Shown in pieces: positions 24,952-34,000 of a stretch of 47,373 nt of DNA. The position numbers were made by a program, and so were the translations under genes. Origin of the DNA: [Scytonema hofmanni] UTEX 2349 (lineage in GTDB: Bacteria; Cyanobacteriota; Cyanobacteriia; Cyanobacteriales; Nostocaceae). Where the stretch lies: positions 1-47,373 of the forward strand of contig NZ_KK073764.1 in the NCBI RefSeq assembly GCF_000582685.1. Reading direction: 5' to 3'. The stretch's first letter is position 1. Each line of letters opens with the position of its first letter. Under the pieces are notes generated by a model. The model was not told the DNA's origin. It saw only the letters and a list, made by a program, of their open reading frames with translations, and made no database searches.

Positions 24952-25012
24952 ACCTAATTCACATCATTAAAATGTATGTATTGCTACGGCAAGGGTAAAA
25001 GCTAGTTTTGAT

Positions 25013-26329
25013 ATGAATAAAAGTTATTATACTTACCGCATCCGTATAGCTAACGTTGAGCGCGTGCAGGTAGAAAAGTGGGACGCTCAACACAAGCTTT
25101 TGGGAGAACCTTCTGGTGTCTTTCGTTACAAAGATAACTTAGAAGAAATTAACTCCCTGATTAATACAGCACGAAATGGCGAAATCAAAAACTCTAAGCA
25201 AGCGCGTCTGGTTGGAGAAGTGCTATTTAATACTTTATTTGACGATACGCTGCGTCAGGATTTTGTAAATTTCCATTTCCAGGTTGTACAGCAAGAAAGC
25301 CAACTGTTGCGAGTCGAACTAGATATTAATGAGCAGGGGATGCCTGAAATTGCTGCATTGCCTTGGGAATTCATGTGCTTGCCTGCTAGTGCAAACTTAG
25401 GTGAAATTTGGATAGCTACAGATCCAAATTTGGTCTTTTCTCGCCGACGCGCCCAATGGCATCCAGCCCCGCCAATTCAGCTAGAACAAGGAGAAAAGTT
25501 AAGGATTGCATTAGCGATCGCAGCCCCAAAAGATTTAGGTACAGTTGAGTATGAAACAGTAAAATCGGTACTGGAAGACTTAGCGAAGGAGCAATCTGAA
25601 CGTATTGAGTTATTGCCAATTGTCAATCCAGCCACTCCTAACGCTATTGATGCTCTGTTAGAAAAACAGCCCCATATTTTCCACTTTATCGGTCATGGTC
25701 GTTTGCAAGATGAGGATGGGGAAGAAGTTGGACAAATTGCTTTAGTAAAAAAAGTATTGAACACAGCATCATGGGTAGATGCTGGAGGTTTTGCCGAGTT
25801 ACTAAATCGACATCGCCCAGGTATTGTGTTGTTGCAAGCTTGTGAAAGTGGAATGTCCTCTGCATCACAAGCTTTTGTAAGTGTAGCCTCAAAAATTGTG
25901 CAGCAGAATATATCGGTAGTCGTGGCGATGCAATATGAGGTATCTAATTTAACGGCAAGTCAGTTTGCTTACGAATTCTACGAACGATTAGCTCAAGATA
26001 ACCCGGTAGATATTGCCGCGCAAAATGGACGGCGTACAGTTGCACTCGATACGCAGTATCGCAAACGCGATTTTGCTACCCCTGTCATCTTCATGCGTGT
26101 GCAGGATGGGTATTTATTTAAACGTCAGAGTGCGGGAGATGAGACGCAGGGTAATAAAGCTGCAAGCGAGTCTAGCCAACAGTCTGCTGCACAAGGCGGG
26201 ACTCAGGTTACACAAAATGTGCAACAGAATGGAGAAAAAAATATGAATTTTGGCGAAGCCAGTAATTTTAGGATTGGAGATGATTATTACGAGTCTGAAT
26301 CATCTAAAAACAAGAATAATCAAAAATAA
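25013..26329 (+). CDS. CHAT caspase-family protease with C-terminal strand motif
   Basis: The product has 438 residues. A beta-rich N-terminal half ends with ALPWEFMCLP near 125, a common entry to CHAT domains. The protease domain follows (LRIALAIAAPKDLGTVEYET), with catalytic His228 in FHFIGHGR and Cys277 in LLQACESG, then VVVAMQYEVSNLTASQFAYE. Residues 370-410 are a Gln/Ser-rich linker. The tail (KNMNFGEASNFRIGDDYYE) aligns with the island's strand motif (NVNIGxGxxIHIGDRIY) at N, N, G, IGD and Y. The effector thus carries the recognition motif at its C-terminus, without the helical part. It is the likely executioner of the operon: triggered STAND/VMAP partners would activate its proteolysis, causing cell death or dormancy (inference). 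Confidence 0.87.
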   Translation: MNKSYYTYRIRIANVERVQVEKWDAQHKLLGEPSGVFRYKDNLEEINSLINTARNGEIKNSKQARLVGEVLFNTLFDDTLRQDFVNFHFQVVQQESQLLRVELDINEQGMPEIAALPWEFMCLPASANLGEIWIATDPNLVFSRRRAQWHPAPPIQLEQGEKLRIALAIAAPKDLGTVEYETVKSVLEDLAKEQSERIELLPIVNPATPNAIDALLEKQPHIFHFIGHGRLQDEDGEEVGQIALVKKVLNTASWVDAGGFAELLNRHRPGIVLLQACESGMSSASQAFVSVASKIVQQNISVVVAMQYEVSNLTASQFAYEFYERLAQDNPVDIAAQNGRRTVALDTQYRKRDFATPVIFMRVQDGYLFKRQSAGDETQGNKAASESSQQSAAQGGTQVTQNVQQNGEKNMNFGEASNFRIGDDYYESESSKNKNNQK

Positions 26330-26356
26330 GATATTGGGTAGTGAGGAAGGAACAGT

Positions 26357-28408
26357 GTGGCTAACCATGATAATCTGAGTAATATTATTGAGCGTATCCT
26401 TAACGGAAGTCAGACTCAGGATGATATTGAACAACTGCGGCGATCACTGAACATGGCTGGCAGTGTGTTGCAGTTAGTATCTCAAGACGGCAAGTTTAAT
26501 ACTAATATTGGGCAGATAACTGGAGGAGAAGTCCACCTGGGCGATCGCATTTACCAAGGTGCTGATGCCGAAACTATCCGACAAGTTCTTCAGCAAGTTC
26601 TGGCTGAAAATACTGACTCTGCACAGATCGAGCTTCCGCCAATAGATGCAAACTATCGCCTTATACATTATGTTATAACTTTTCTGTCTTTACTTAGTAA
26701 TTTAATTACTTGGATATTGTTGGGATTTTTTGCCAAATCAGAGTTCCCAATTGATTATGTTTGGAAGCTAATTGTCGCTTGCTTAAAAGGCCCAGAATAT
26801 TTATCAAAAGTTTTGAATAAAGAGCAACTAAAACTATATCAAATTCAACAAAATGCTTTTCTTTTAGAAGAAAAGATAAAACAGGGAATTTCAGGATTAA
26901 ACGAGTTAAATAAACGTGAGTATAGTATAGATATTCTGGAGAGAACTATCAAGCGCCTTTATAAGGAAATCGAAAGTAGAGACGAGTCAATTTTTAGAAT
27001 TATACGCAAACTGGAACGTCAAAAGAGGTTGATTCAGATAAATTTAGCACCCTTAAAGCAGAGAGAAGATCCAAAGCTCTATAAACTAGAAAAATTGTTA
27101 CAAATTATTACAGAAGGTACGACTTTACTTGAAAGGGATTTTGAACGCATAGAGTATATCCTGAAAAGTTTGAGTGATAAGTACAATGTAAGTTCACAAA
27201 CTCCTTCAACCGATTCAGCCTCAAATTTATTAGAAGAGCTAAATCAAATCATAAATAGAAACTCTCAGAGTATGGAACTCTCAAGGCTATCAACTTTGAA
27301 GAGAGTTCTTTACTTGTTACAATGGGTATTCTCATCACAAAATAACTCTTTTTATCCAGATTTTAGTCTAATCAAGTCTGATAATATCAATGAAGAAAAA
27401 AAAATTTTAGAGGATAGTACAAATTATAACTTAGATGATCCTCCCGCGTCAGATAATAATGCAAATCAAAATACAGATATTAATCTAGCTAATAATTCAG
27501 AAGAGTCAAAGCAAAGAATTATAAATAGGGAATCTTGGATAAATTTAGTCAATGCTCAAATTGAAAAGGCACTAACAGAAACAAATGCAGCTTCTCCAAA
27601 TTGGGTAGAGAAAGTGACACAAGGAATTATTAAAGAATGGATTAAAAGAGTCTCAATTTACGGATTTGATAATCAAAATTTGGCTAGAATAGAGCTAGCC
27701 TATGATATTGATTGGAATAATCAGGAAACCAAGTTTTGGAATAGCAGGAGTTCCGAAAGAACAATTAACTTAGATGAGGCTATAGAAAAATTCAAAGTAT
27801 TTTCTCTTGAGCGTACACTTGTTGTTGAGTTTCGGGTATATTACACACATCCAGAAAATAGCGATTTTTATAACAAAGAATTAGGTTTTTCTCCTGCTGA
27901 ACCAGTTAAATGGGCAACACAGGGGAAGGTTTTCAAAGGTTTGATTCTGGAACTTCAAAAACTAGTCGGTATTGAGCTATTCCCTAAGCTTAGTATTGAA
28001 TTGAATTTTGGTCCAAATATTTACCGAAAAGCTACATCTTCTAATTCTACTTATACAGATCCGTCTGCTGGTTGTATAGTTGCTTTCGGTATCGCACTTC
28101 TCTTTATACTTTTAATAAGTCTTGTTTCTTCCAACCAAGAATCTAAAATTTCACCATTCCAACAAAATTCTTCAAAAGGAGGTTTGTCACCAACGAAACA
28201 TAAGCAGCGTATCTCTGGGGTAATTCAAGTGAATCGTTCTGGTGTCAACGCAGCTAATTTACGCCTAACTCCAAATGGTCAAAAAATTGGTTTTTTACCA
28301 AATGGTACCCGTGTAATTTTGGGAGAACTTAGTAGTGATCGCCGATGGCGACGGGTGACAACTCAAGATGGACGATCTGGCTGGCTATTAGCTGAATTTG
28401 TCCAATAA
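26357..28408 (+). CDS. EAD-like module, two membrane segments, coiled coil and SH3b domain
   Basis: GTG start with GAGGAAGG upstream; 683 residues. The module at 1-68 is divergent: NLSNIIERILNGSQTQDDIE followed by GKFNTNIGQITGGEVHLGDR, with three extra residues in the turn. A first membrane segment lies near 104-126 (YVITFLSLLSNLITWILLGF). A long charged coiled-coil region (about 150-300) and a folded middle (about 390-560) follow. The second membrane segment is near 570-592 (IVAFGIALLFILLISLV). The C-terminus (617-683) is a bacterial SH3-like domain (VNAANLRLTPNG, RWRRVTTQDGRSGWLLAEFV). This topology suggests a membrane-bound member of the signalling network, either an anchor or a membrane-disrupting effector. 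It lies 27 bp after the CHAT gene. Confidence 0.75.
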   Translation: MANHDNLSNIIERILNGSQTQDDIEQLRRSLNMAGSVLQLVSQDGKFNTNIGQITGGEVHLGDRIYQGADAETIRQVLQQVLAENTDSAQIELPPIDANYRLIHYVITFLSLLSNLITWILLGFFAKSEFPIDYVWKLIVACLKGPEYLSKVLNKEQLKLYQIQQNAFLLEEKIKQGISGLNELNKREYSIDILERTIKRLYKEIESRDESIFRIIRKLERQKRLIQINLAPLKQREDPKLYKLEKLLQIITEGTTLLERDFERIEYILKSLSDKYNVSSQTPSTDSASNLLEELNQIINRNSQSMELSRLSTLKRVLYLLQWVFSSQNNSFYPDFSLIKSDNINEEKKILEDSTNYNLDDPPASDNNANQNTDINLANNSEESKQRIINRESWINLVNAQIEKALTETNAASPNWVEKVTQGIIKEWIKRVSIYGFDNQNLARIELAYDIDWNNQETKFWNSRSSERTINLDEAIEKFKVFSLERTLVVEFRVYYTHPENSDFYNKELGFSPAEPVKWATQGKVFKGLILELQKLVGIELFPKLSIELNFGPNIYRKATSSNSTYTDPSAGCIVAFGIALLFILLISLVSSNQESKISPFQQNSSKGGLSPTKHKQRISGVIQVNRSGVNAANLRLTPNGQKIGFLPNGTRVILGELSSDRRWRRVTTQDGRSGWLLAEFVQ

Positions 28409-28484
28409 GGTGTGTGCTAGTTCACATTTGGAAAGCTGATTTTGCATAGTTAAATTCTATCAAACTCTTGTAGAAAGGAATAGT

Positions 28485-30008
28485 GTGGCTGACCAAAATA
28501 ATCTGAATGACATTCTTGAGCGTATCCTTAAAGGAAGTCAGACTGAAGATGATATTGAACAACTGCGGCGATCGCTTTCAGATGGCGGTCGCCAGATTGC
28601 ATCACAATTGGGTAAGTATAACGTCAATATTGGAGAAGGGAAAGAGATACATATAGGCGATCGCATTGACAACCAGTGGGATAATGAAGCGATGGAAGCC
28701 TTAGTTAAAGCAATTCAAGAAGCAAGCGGTATTCATCAAAATACTCAGGGTGGCGATGCAGCCGAAAGAGATATTGATAAACGTAATATTTACGAAAATT
28801 GTACATTTATTCAATTGCTGGCTAAAGACAGTAATCTTGGTAATCTTTCTCAAGAACCCTTAAAAGATTTAGATTTTTCTGATATCCCTCAAGAAAGTAT
28901 TCGACAAGCGTATCAAGATGCTTTACCTCCCGATGCTAGTGTGTGGAATTTAGAGGGAAACAATATCACACAAATCTTACAAGAGCTTAATGAATTTAGA
29001 AGATTATTTGAGTTTTTTAACTGTTTAAGTCAGGATGAAAGTCTACCTGAAGAAATTCGCAATAAACTAAGTAATGTTGCTAAAAACATAGTATCAAAAA
29101 AGCATCCAGAGGAGAAGACAAATAAATCCTCAAAAGATTTTTTTTCTGATAAAGAAGGACTACTTGAATCCTATTTAATCGCTACCATTGAGCGTTGTGA
29201 TGATGATAATGAGCAGTTTTTACTGAATGCTTGGTTAATTATTGATGACTCAGTGCAAGTAAATGACCTATCTAAATTTACATCACTACTGAACAAAGAT
29301 GAACAGCAACAGGGAACATTGTGTAGATTTAATGACATACCAAAACAACTGAACAAATTTTTGAAGACAAGTCTAAGACATCTTCGAGGTAAACAATATC
29401 AGCTAATTGTTGAGGTATTTTTACCCAGTGATTTGATTGGTACAGAGGTAGATCGCTGGAAAATTTCTGATCCAATAGTAGAGGAAATAACTTTGGGGAT
29501 TAAGTATCCAATTCGACTGCGATCGCTAGAACGTTTGAACCTTGAATATTTAGATTCTTATCTATCTGATTGGTACAAGTATTGGGACAAGGTTAAAACT
29601 GTTTTACATAATGAACCCATTCAAGAACTATTTGCACATCTTGAGGAGATGGAAACTTTTAATTGGAAGTCGTTGAGAAGTAGTTTAAAGGAAAAAATCG
29701 GACTTAAGGTAACTTGCGCTCCTCCCAAAGCCAAAACCAAGGACTTATTTAAAGCTATCTTAACAGCAACGACACCAATTGCCATTTGGACAAGATGTGA
29801 TATCCCTAATTTTGATCATGTAGCTGCAATAGATGAAATATTAACTTTTAAACCATTATGTCATTTGTGTGAATCAGTTAGACTGACTAGAGAAAAAGCT
29901 GATGCTCAAACTGAAGAACATTTAGGGTTTCATTTAGCCCTGCTTTGGGAAGATCCTCATCGTCTTACCCCTAATGTCATGCTGGAATTAAAAGCACCTG
30001 GACAATAA
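28485..30008 (+). CDS. EAD-like module plus VMAP (vWA-MoxR-associated protein)
   Basis: GTG start with AAAGGA upstream; 507 residues. Residues 1-62 are the shared module (NLNDILERILKGSQTEDDIE, GKYNVNIGEGKEIHIGDRID). A second glycine-rich element (GGDAAERDIDKRNIY) lies near 87-101. The C-terminal third fits the VMAP-C domain: QLIVEVFLPSDLIGTEVDRW near 306-325, then LGIKYPIRLRSLERL, and the ending FHLALLWEDPHRLTPNVMLE. VMAP proteins are the third part of vWA-MoxR-VMAP ternary conflict systems and link the AAA+/vWA pair to effectors. Here the link would run through the EAD-like module to the CHAT or NACHT proteins. The gene is followed after 21 bp by the MoxR ATPase, as expected for this system. 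Confidence 0.82.
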   Translation: MADQNNLNDILERILKGSQTEDDIEQLRRSLSDGGRQIASQLGKYNVNIGEGKEIHIGDRIDNQWDNEAMEALVKAIQEASGIHQNTQGGDAAERDIDKRNIYENCTFIQLLAKDSNLGNLSQEPLKDLDFSDIPQESIRQAYQDALPPDASVWNLEGNNITQILQELNEFRRLFEFFNCLSQDESLPEEIRNKLSNVAKNIVSKKHPEEKTNKSSKDFFSDKEGLLESYLIATIERCDDDNEQFLLNAWLIIDDSVQVNDLSKFTSLLNKDEQQQGTLCRFNDIPKQLNKFLKTSLRHLRGKQYQLIVEVFLPSDLIGTEVDRWKISDPIVEEITLGIKYPIRLRSLERLNLEYLDSYLSDWYKYWDKVKTVLHNEPIQELFAHLEEMETFNWKSLRSSLKEKIGLKVTCAPPKAKTKDLFKAILTATTPIAIWTRCDIPNFDHVAAIDEILTFKPLCHLCESVRLTREKADAQTEEHLGFHLALLWEDPHRLTPNVMLELKAPGQ

Positions 30009-30029
30009 CAAGGAAGTTAAATTAAAAAC

Positions 30030-31076
30030 ATGACCGATTGGAAAATTTTTCAAGGCAATAGTGAACCGCACGATAATATTAATCAACTTCCTCCTCCCCC
30101 AAGTTGGCGTAAATTTATAGGTGCAGATGATGAAATAGTTGAACAAATTGAGCAACGCTGGCAAAGTTTCTGTCAGAGATTAGAGCAGAATACAAGGAAT
30201 GAGCAACGGGGTAAAAGTTTTCGGATTCACACTGATAAAAATAATGACAGAAATACTGTTATTAATATGGTCAATGCAGCCCTGTATTTAAGACGACCTT
30301 TGTTAGTAACAGGAAAACCAGGGACAGGTAAAACATCTTTGGCTTATGCTGTAGCTTACGAATTAAAATTGGGGGAGGTGTTACCTTGGTATATTACCGC
30401 TCGTTCAACCTTGCAGGAAGGACTATATCGTTATGATGCGATCGCCCGCCTGCAAGATGTGCAGATGGGTGATAAAAGTAAAGATATTGGTCGCTACATT
30501 CAACTAGGCCCACTAGGTACAGCCCTTCTCCCTTCTCACCGTCCGCGTGTGCTGCTGATTGATGAAATAGATAAAAGTGATATTAATTTACCTAATGATT
30601 TACTCAACTTGTTTGAAGAAGGGGAATTTGAAATTCCAGAATTAGCGCGGATTGCCAAAGAGGTGAATCAGGTAGAAGTTCGCACCTATGATGGAATGGA
30701 TGTCCCTATTAAAGCAGGTCGAGTGCGTTGTCAAAATTTCCCTTTTATTCTGTTAACAAATAACGGTGAGCGAGATTTTCCCCCAGCATTTTTGAGGCGT
30801 TGTTTAAGGTTAAATATGCCTTATGAACCTGATGCAACTGCTTTAAAGGATATTGTGAAAGCACATTTAGGCAGTGATGTGATAACGAAAGATGAAGAAA
30901 AAATCAATGAATTAGTTGCAAAATTTAGAACATTACGAGAAGGTGGGGATATAGCCACAGATCAACTGTTAAATGCCATTTATCTAATCACTCGTGAGTT
31001 TAAACCAGCACCAGAAGAAGAAAAAGACTTGATAGAAGTATTGCTGAAATACTTAACCAGTGCGGAGGACAGATGA
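30030..31076 (+). CDS. MoxR-type AAA+ ATPase
   Basis: The 348-residue protein has Walker A GKPGTGKTS near residues 95-103, Walker B VLLIDEIDKSD near 176-186, sensor 1 in FILLTNNGERDF, an arginine-rich AFLRRCLRL arginine-finger segment, and a C-terminal lid with TDQLLNAIYLITREFKPA. The sequence fits the MoxR branch of AAA+ ATPases, which act with vWA proteins to remodel targets. Its stop overlaps the start of the vWA/SAV_2336 gene by 4 bp (ATGA), so the two are translationally coupled. In ternary systems MoxR is the NTP-dependent switch. Confidence 0.92.
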   Translation: MTDWKIFQGNSEPHDNINQLPPPPSWRKFIGADDEIVEQIEQRWQSFCQRLEQNTRNEQRGKSFRIHTDKNNDRNTVINMVNAALYLRRPLLVTGKPGTGKTSLAYAVAYELKLGEVLPWYITARSTLQEGLYRYDAIARLQDVQMGDKSKDIGRYIQLGPLGTALLPSHRPRVLLIDEIDKSDINLPNDLLNLFEEGEFEIPELARIAKEVNQVEVRTYDGMDVPIKAGRVRCQNFPFILLTNNGERDFPPAFLRRCLRLNMPYEPDATALKDIVKAHLGSDVITKDEEKINELVAKFRTLREGGDIATDQLLNAIYLITREFKPAPEEEKDLIEVLLKYLTSAEDR

Positions 31077-34000
31077 TTGACCAGTTAATTACTGCATTGA
31101 GTAAAGAAGTAGAAATGTCAGCCGAAGAAATTGCTGATACAATTTGGCTGGCACTGCAAATGCAGAAATTTCAACCTGAGTCAGTCTCCTTTGATTTAAA
31201 CCTGAGAACGGAAGACGAAAGAGAAATTAACAACCAGGAAAGTCAGTCAAGTCAGGGAACATTGCCAAAATCCAAGCCAGAAATTTCAGAGTTAGAAGAA
31301 ACACCAAATCAGTCACTGGAGGAACAAAAAGCAGGTATTTATCCCCGAAATGGGCAAGGAGCTTCAAAATCCTCAGATTTATCCTTTAAAGTCCCTGATG
31401 CTCCTTCTTTACGTGAGCCTTTAACCTTAGCACGGGCGTTAAAGCCCCTAATGCGTCGTATTCCTTCTGGGAGAGAATTAGTCTTAGATGAAGCCGCTAC
31501 TATCCAACGAATTGCTGATGAAGGGCTTTGGATACCTGTACTGAGACCCGCAGTAGAACCTTGGTTAGATTTGGAGTTAGTAGTTGATGAAGCAATCTCC
31601 ATGCAAATTTGGAGACATACAATTAGAGAATTAGAACGACTGCTGAAAAACTATGGAATTTTCCGAGATGTGCGGGTATGGGGACTGATTACGGATGAAA
31701 ACGAACAAGTTCAGATTCGTCGCGGTATCGCTGCAACGGCTAGAAGTCAAACTCCCCGTAGTCCCAAGGAATTAATTGATCCCAGTGGTCGGCGTTTGGT
31801 GTTGTTAGTAAGTGATTGTGTGTCATCTGTGTGGCGCAATGGAGCGGTTACACCTGTATTAGAACTCTGGGCAAAACAAGGATCAATGGCAATTGTCCAG
31901 ATGCTCCCCAAGTGGCTGTGGAAAAGAACTGCTTTAGGTAGAGCCTCAGAAGTGCGGTTGCAGGGGTTGACTCCGGGAGCGTGTAACCAGAAATTAATCG
32001 CTAAGGAAGTGTCATTTTGGGATGAACTGGATGAGGAAACAGGGGTTAAAGTTCCTGTATTTACCTTGGAACAAGATAAGGTCGCTACTTGGGCGCAAAT
32101 GTTGTCAGGTAAGGGCAGTATTTGGACACAGGGATATGTGTTTAAGTTAAATGCAACTCCTGTTGATCAGGAAATTAGTTTATTTATTACTCATGGTAAT
32201 TTGAGTGCAGAACAGCGTGTACAGGCGTTTCGAGTAACAGCTTCACCAATGGCACGAAAATTGGCGGGATTGTTAGCTTCTGCACCTGTAATTAGTCTGT
32301 CAATTGTGCGATTAATTCGAGAAACACTGTTAAAAGATGCTCAACAAGTTCATGTGGCTGAGGTGTTTTTAGGCGGATTATTAAAGCCTTTATCTGAGAT
32401 TAATGCAGATATCAATCCTGATTATGTTCAATACGAATTTATGGATGGGTTACGGGAGTTATTAATTGATTCTGTTCCTTCAAAGTATGTTTTGAATGTG
32501 GTGGATGAAGTATCAAAATATGTAGCCAAAAAAGCAGGGTTATCGCTAGAGACTTTCGCTGCTGTATTGAAGAATCCGCAACAACTTGGGGATAGTGAGA
32601 TTGCTGAACAAGTAGGATGTTTTGCAACAGTTACGGCTCTGGTATTGAGGTGTTTGGGTGGGGAGTATGTAAAGGTTGCTAAAGAGTTGGAGAGCTACAA
32701 TAGATTAGATTCTCAAGAAAATACTCAAGCATATTTAGACTCTCTTCCTAATATTCAATATCAAATAGGAGGCTGTTTACCTTCAGATTCATCTTCTTAT
32801 ATTAAGCGCAAGGTAGATGATAAATTTTACAATGCTGTAAAAGCAGGACGTTTGTGTAGTATATCTGCTTCTATACAGATGGGAAAATCTAGTTTGATAC
32901 TGCAAATCATAAAACGTTTGAAAAAAGAAAGATTTGTTTGTGCTGTAATAGATTTAACATTGATTGGTAGTAATAAAATAAATTTTTATGATTTTTGTTA
33001 CTTGTTAATTTATATGTTGGTTAGAGATTTTAATCTAAGTAATACAATTAATCTAAAAGATTGGTGGGAAGAAAATAAAGAATGGCAAAGTGCTGGTATG
33101 ATTTTTAGCAGCTTTATTGAAGATATATTGTTGAAACAAGTCAATTCACAAATTATAATTTTCATAGATGAACTCGATTGGCTTATTGATACAGGTTTGA
33201 TTGAAGATTTTTTGATGTTATTAAGAGGATTATATGAATCCCAAAAATATAAATCAAGAAATAATACTTATTATTGTAATTTTGTTTTATCAGGTATTTT
33301 TACCCCTTCTGACTTACACTCCATTGAAAACCCACACACTTCTCCTTTTAACATTGATGTAAGAACTAAGTTGGAAGCATTCTCTTATGAAGAGGCTTTA
33401 CCTTTAGCTCGTGGATTAGCAGAAAGAACAAACAATCCACAAGAATTACTGAAAAAGATTTTAGAGTGGACAGGTGGACAACCATTTTTAACTCAAAAAC
33501 TATGTCAATTGGTAAAAGAATCAGAAGAATATGTTGCAGATGGAAATAAAAAAGCTTGGTTAGACAATTTAGTTAAAACTAAAATTATAGAACGTTGGGA
33601 AGAACAAGACAGTCCACAACATTTATTAACAATTGAAAATAGAATTTTGAATTCTAAAAATGCAAGTGAAATATTAAAACTATATCAGTTAATATTACAA
33701 GAAGAATATACTACTCCTAGCAGGAAAGTGATACAAGAATTAATATTGACAGGATTAGTAATTAGACAAGAAGAAGTGTTAAGAGTTGCTAATAGAATTT
33801 ATGCTGAAGTTTTTAATCAGAATTGGATTGAGCAAAGTTTAGCTATATTGAGTAGTGTTACATTAAACTCAAATCAAGAAATTAACTATACACAGTTGCG
33901 TAATCTACTTGCAGAAAATCAATGGAGAGAAGCTGATGAAGAAACATTTAGATTAATGTTGAAAGCTACTAATAGAGAAAAAGAAGGGACATTAGATTAT

